From the NCBI GenBank assembly GCA_937900485.1, contig CALCEL010000063.1, forward strand, positions 1 through 64,000: a stretch of 64,000 nt of DNA, read 5' to 3'. Under the pieces are notes generated by a model that saw only the letters and a program-made list of their open reading frames with translations, had not been told where the DNA came from and made no database searches. The DNA is from an uncultured Prevotellaceae bacterium (GTDB lineage Bacteria > Bacteroidota > Bacteroidia > Bacteroidales > Bacteroidaceae). A program made the translations under genes and the position numbers. Shown in pieces: positions 62,566 through 64,000 of the stretch. Every line of letters begins with the position of its first letter. Position 1 is the stretch's first letter.

Positions 62566-63480
62566 CTAAAGAAGAAGAGAAACGAGCGGGATGGTAAGTA
62601 GAGACAATAATGTCGTGATGAATGTGCCTTGCGCCATTATTGTCTCATCCTTTCCTAACTTAAAGCATAACATCGTGCCGAATGATGCTACGGGCATTGC
62701 TATTATCATGGTGTTGATGTTCACTATCTTATCGTCGAAGACGTTGATGGTCTTGAATATCGTCATGACGAACAGAGGAAGGATAATCAGTCGCAGTACC
62801 GCCATGAGGAAGATGCGGGGACTGCCTGCCATCTTTCTTGATGGTATCTGCGATATGCTGTAGCCTATTATTAACAGTGAGCCTGGAACGGTTATGTTTC
62901 CTATGAGTATGAACGGACGTGACAGGACTTGAGGGGTAGGAAGGGATATCGCCACTATTATAATAGATATGTATGTTCCTATCATTGCCGGTGATATCAG
63001 TCTGTTCCAATGAAAATGTTCCTCGTCTTTTCCTGCTATAAACTGTGCACCCCAGACAAACACGCAGAATGTGTTTGCCACGTTTAGCACACTGGCGTAG
63101 AACACTGCCTCGGGTCCGAATATTGAGGAGACCACTGGGTAACCGATGAATCCCACGTTACCAAATGCTAACATGAAGCTGTAGATTCCTTCTTCTTCTT
63201 TTTTCACTCCAAACCATTTGGGAAGGTAGGATGCGATACAAAGTAGGATGACGTATGTCAATGTACTGACAATCAGAAGTGGTACTATCAGGGAACGCTC
63301 TGGCATCTTGTCGCCCATGGTGCTGGCTATGATGAGACACGGACAGGTGAGGTTGATTATCAGTGCCGACAACTTTTTGCTCAGTGTCTGGTCCATGAGT
63401 TTGCATTTGCCAGATATGTATCCTGCTATAACCACAGTGAAAAGCACTGCCATCTGTTCAAGTATCGTGTTGAAATCCAT
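62566..63480 (-). CDS. AEC family transporter
   Basis: 304 residues from ATG 63480; a TTG at 63486 would overlap the upstream stop. About nine to ten membrane segments, with the usual auxin-efflux-carrier style inverted halves (LSALIINLTCPCLIIAST and SFGTMLCFKLGKDETIMAQG). It exports or imports an organic acid that cannot be named. It lies 2 nt from trmN6 on the same strand. Confidence 0.88.
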   Translation of the reverse strand: MDFNTILEQMAVLFTVVIAGYISGKCKLMDQTLSKKLSALIINLTCPCLIIASTMGDKMPERSLIVPLLIVSTLTYVILLCIASYLPKWFGVKKEEEGIYSFMLAFGNVGFIGYPVVSSIFGPEAVFYASVLNVANTFCVFVWGAQFIAGKDEEHFHWNRLISPAMIGTYISIIIVAISLPTPQVLSRPFILIGNITVPGSLLIIGYSISQIPSRKMAGSPRIFLMAVLRLIILPLFVMTIFKTINVFDDKIVNINTMIIAMPVASFGTMLCFKLGKDETIMAQGTFITTLLSLLTIPLVSLLL

Positions 63481-63482
63481 CT

Positions 63483-64000
63483 TCAAAATCCTAAATAAAA
63501 ATCTTTTGTTAATAACCTGTAGTCGGACGAATATTCGTTGTTCTCATCTTTTATTATCAGTGTGGAGAACTGTGTCTGGTTTTTCGCGTCACGTGTGAAT
63601 GATAACATGACTCGTTTGGGATGTTTGCGTTGTGTCGTCTTCACGTCTGTTCGTCTCTCGAGATAGAGCTTGTGCCTTGCCGCTTCCCCAATGAAGTCCA
63701 TGGATGCTTCGGCTGGTATGATGACGCAAAAACGACCATTGTCTGTCAGTTTGTCTTTAGCTCCTCTTATTAACTCGTCGAAACTGAGTGATGAGGTGTG
63801 TCTTGCCTTGTCTCGTTTGTCATCCGGGCATCCTGTGTCCTCTTTGTGAAACGGCGGGTTGGAGACGATGATGTCGTACCTCTTCTCATCATGTATTTCT
63901 CTGAAGTCTGCTTGTCGTACGTTGACGCGGTCACAAAATGGCGTTGAGTCGATATTCTTCTCTGCCTGACTCACGCATTCGCAGTCGATGTCTATGGCGT
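63483..64000 (-). CDS. tRNA1(Val) A37 N6-methyltransferase TrmN6, partial
   Basis: The 3' two-thirds of the gene; the 5' end lies beyond the right edge. The frame continues to 64000 as AIDIDCECVSQAEKN, and the N6-adenine methylase motif is NPPF in IIVSNPPFHKEDT. COG4123 enzymes methylate A37 of valine tRNA. The C-terminus ends in DFYLGF. The AEC gene follows after 2 nt. Confidence 0.87.
   Translation of the reverse strand, partial: AIDIDCECVSQAEKNIDSTPFCDRVNVRQADFREIHDEKRYDIIVSNPPFHKEDTGCPDDKRDKARHTSSLSFDELIRGAKDKLTDNGRFCVIIPAEASMDFIGEAARHKLYLERRTDVKTTQRKHPKRVMLSFTRDAKNQTQFSTLIIKDENNEYSSDYRLLTKDFYLGF

Noticed and set aside
1..64000. tRNA, rRNA or prophage genes
   Set aside because: Looked for on both strands; none of the typical T-loop sequences or phage structural genes were seen.

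Overview
The window looks like a chromosomal segment of a Bacteroidales bacterium, most probably a Prevotella-like member of the Prevotellaceae (inference). Supporting signs: AT-rich intergenic DNA, no clear Shine-Dalgarno sites before most genes, several matches to the Bacteroidetes housekeeping promoter (TTTG at -33 and TAnnTTTG at -7), an Oar-type TonB-dependent receptor, BACON-domain lipoproteins, GH97 and GH53 glycosidases, and the adjacent DUF6452/DUF6048 pair. No rRNA, tRNA or CRISPR array was found, and there are no phage or conjugation genes. The only transposon trace is a decayed transposase at the left edge.

Layout. 0-0.6 kb: transposase remnant. 0.6-7 kb (minus): polysaccharide pyruvyl transferase, S41 protease, dCMP deaminase, small lipoprotein, M3 peptidase, Crp-family regulator. 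7-16.8 kb (minus): ApbE, DUF6048, DUF6452, GT2, DUF4199, RuvC, an AddB-like nuclease, GH97. 17-29.7 kb (plus): flavodiiron protein FprA, an Oar-like receptor with an OB-fold/BACON lipoprotein, a small PH-like membrane protein, an AraC regulator, enolase, flavodoxin. 29.8-38.9 kb (minus): one coherent locus with a porin, imelysin, a di-heme DUF1111 protein, a second porin, a mono-heme lipoprotein, a Rid-like protein and a CcsB/CcsA-type heme-attachment protein. 39.3-40.6 kb (plus): a small protein plus a secreted endonuclease/exonuclease/phosphatase. 42-47.7 kb (minus): a CobW-type GTPase with a His/Asp-rich loop, HU, a TRIC/UPF0126 channel, a tricorn-like protease. 47.8-53.4 kb: patatin, ThiD and a sugar nucleotidyltransferase (plus), GH53 (minus), a Na/Pi symporter (plus). 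53.5-58.1 kb (minus): SbcD and SbcC. 58.5-62.6 kb (plus): DcuB, a long intergenic stretch, and a kinase-RapZ fusion. 62.6-64 kb (minus): an AEC transporter and TrmN6, which runs off the right edge.

The most interesting unexplained signal is a non-coding element of about 285 bp present three times (about 18.4, 41.0 and 60.2 kb), always in the same orientation and always intergenic. Each copy holds a long imperfect hairpin built from CCTAACCT-type words. One base pair in the stem changes as T-A, C-G and T-G between copies, which suggests the structure is maintained. The second most interesting feature is the heme/imelysin locus, which appears to carry its own cytochrome c maturation protein. 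The third is the fusion of an AmgK-like sugar kinase with a RapZ C-terminal domain, with a MurU-like partner 11 kb away.
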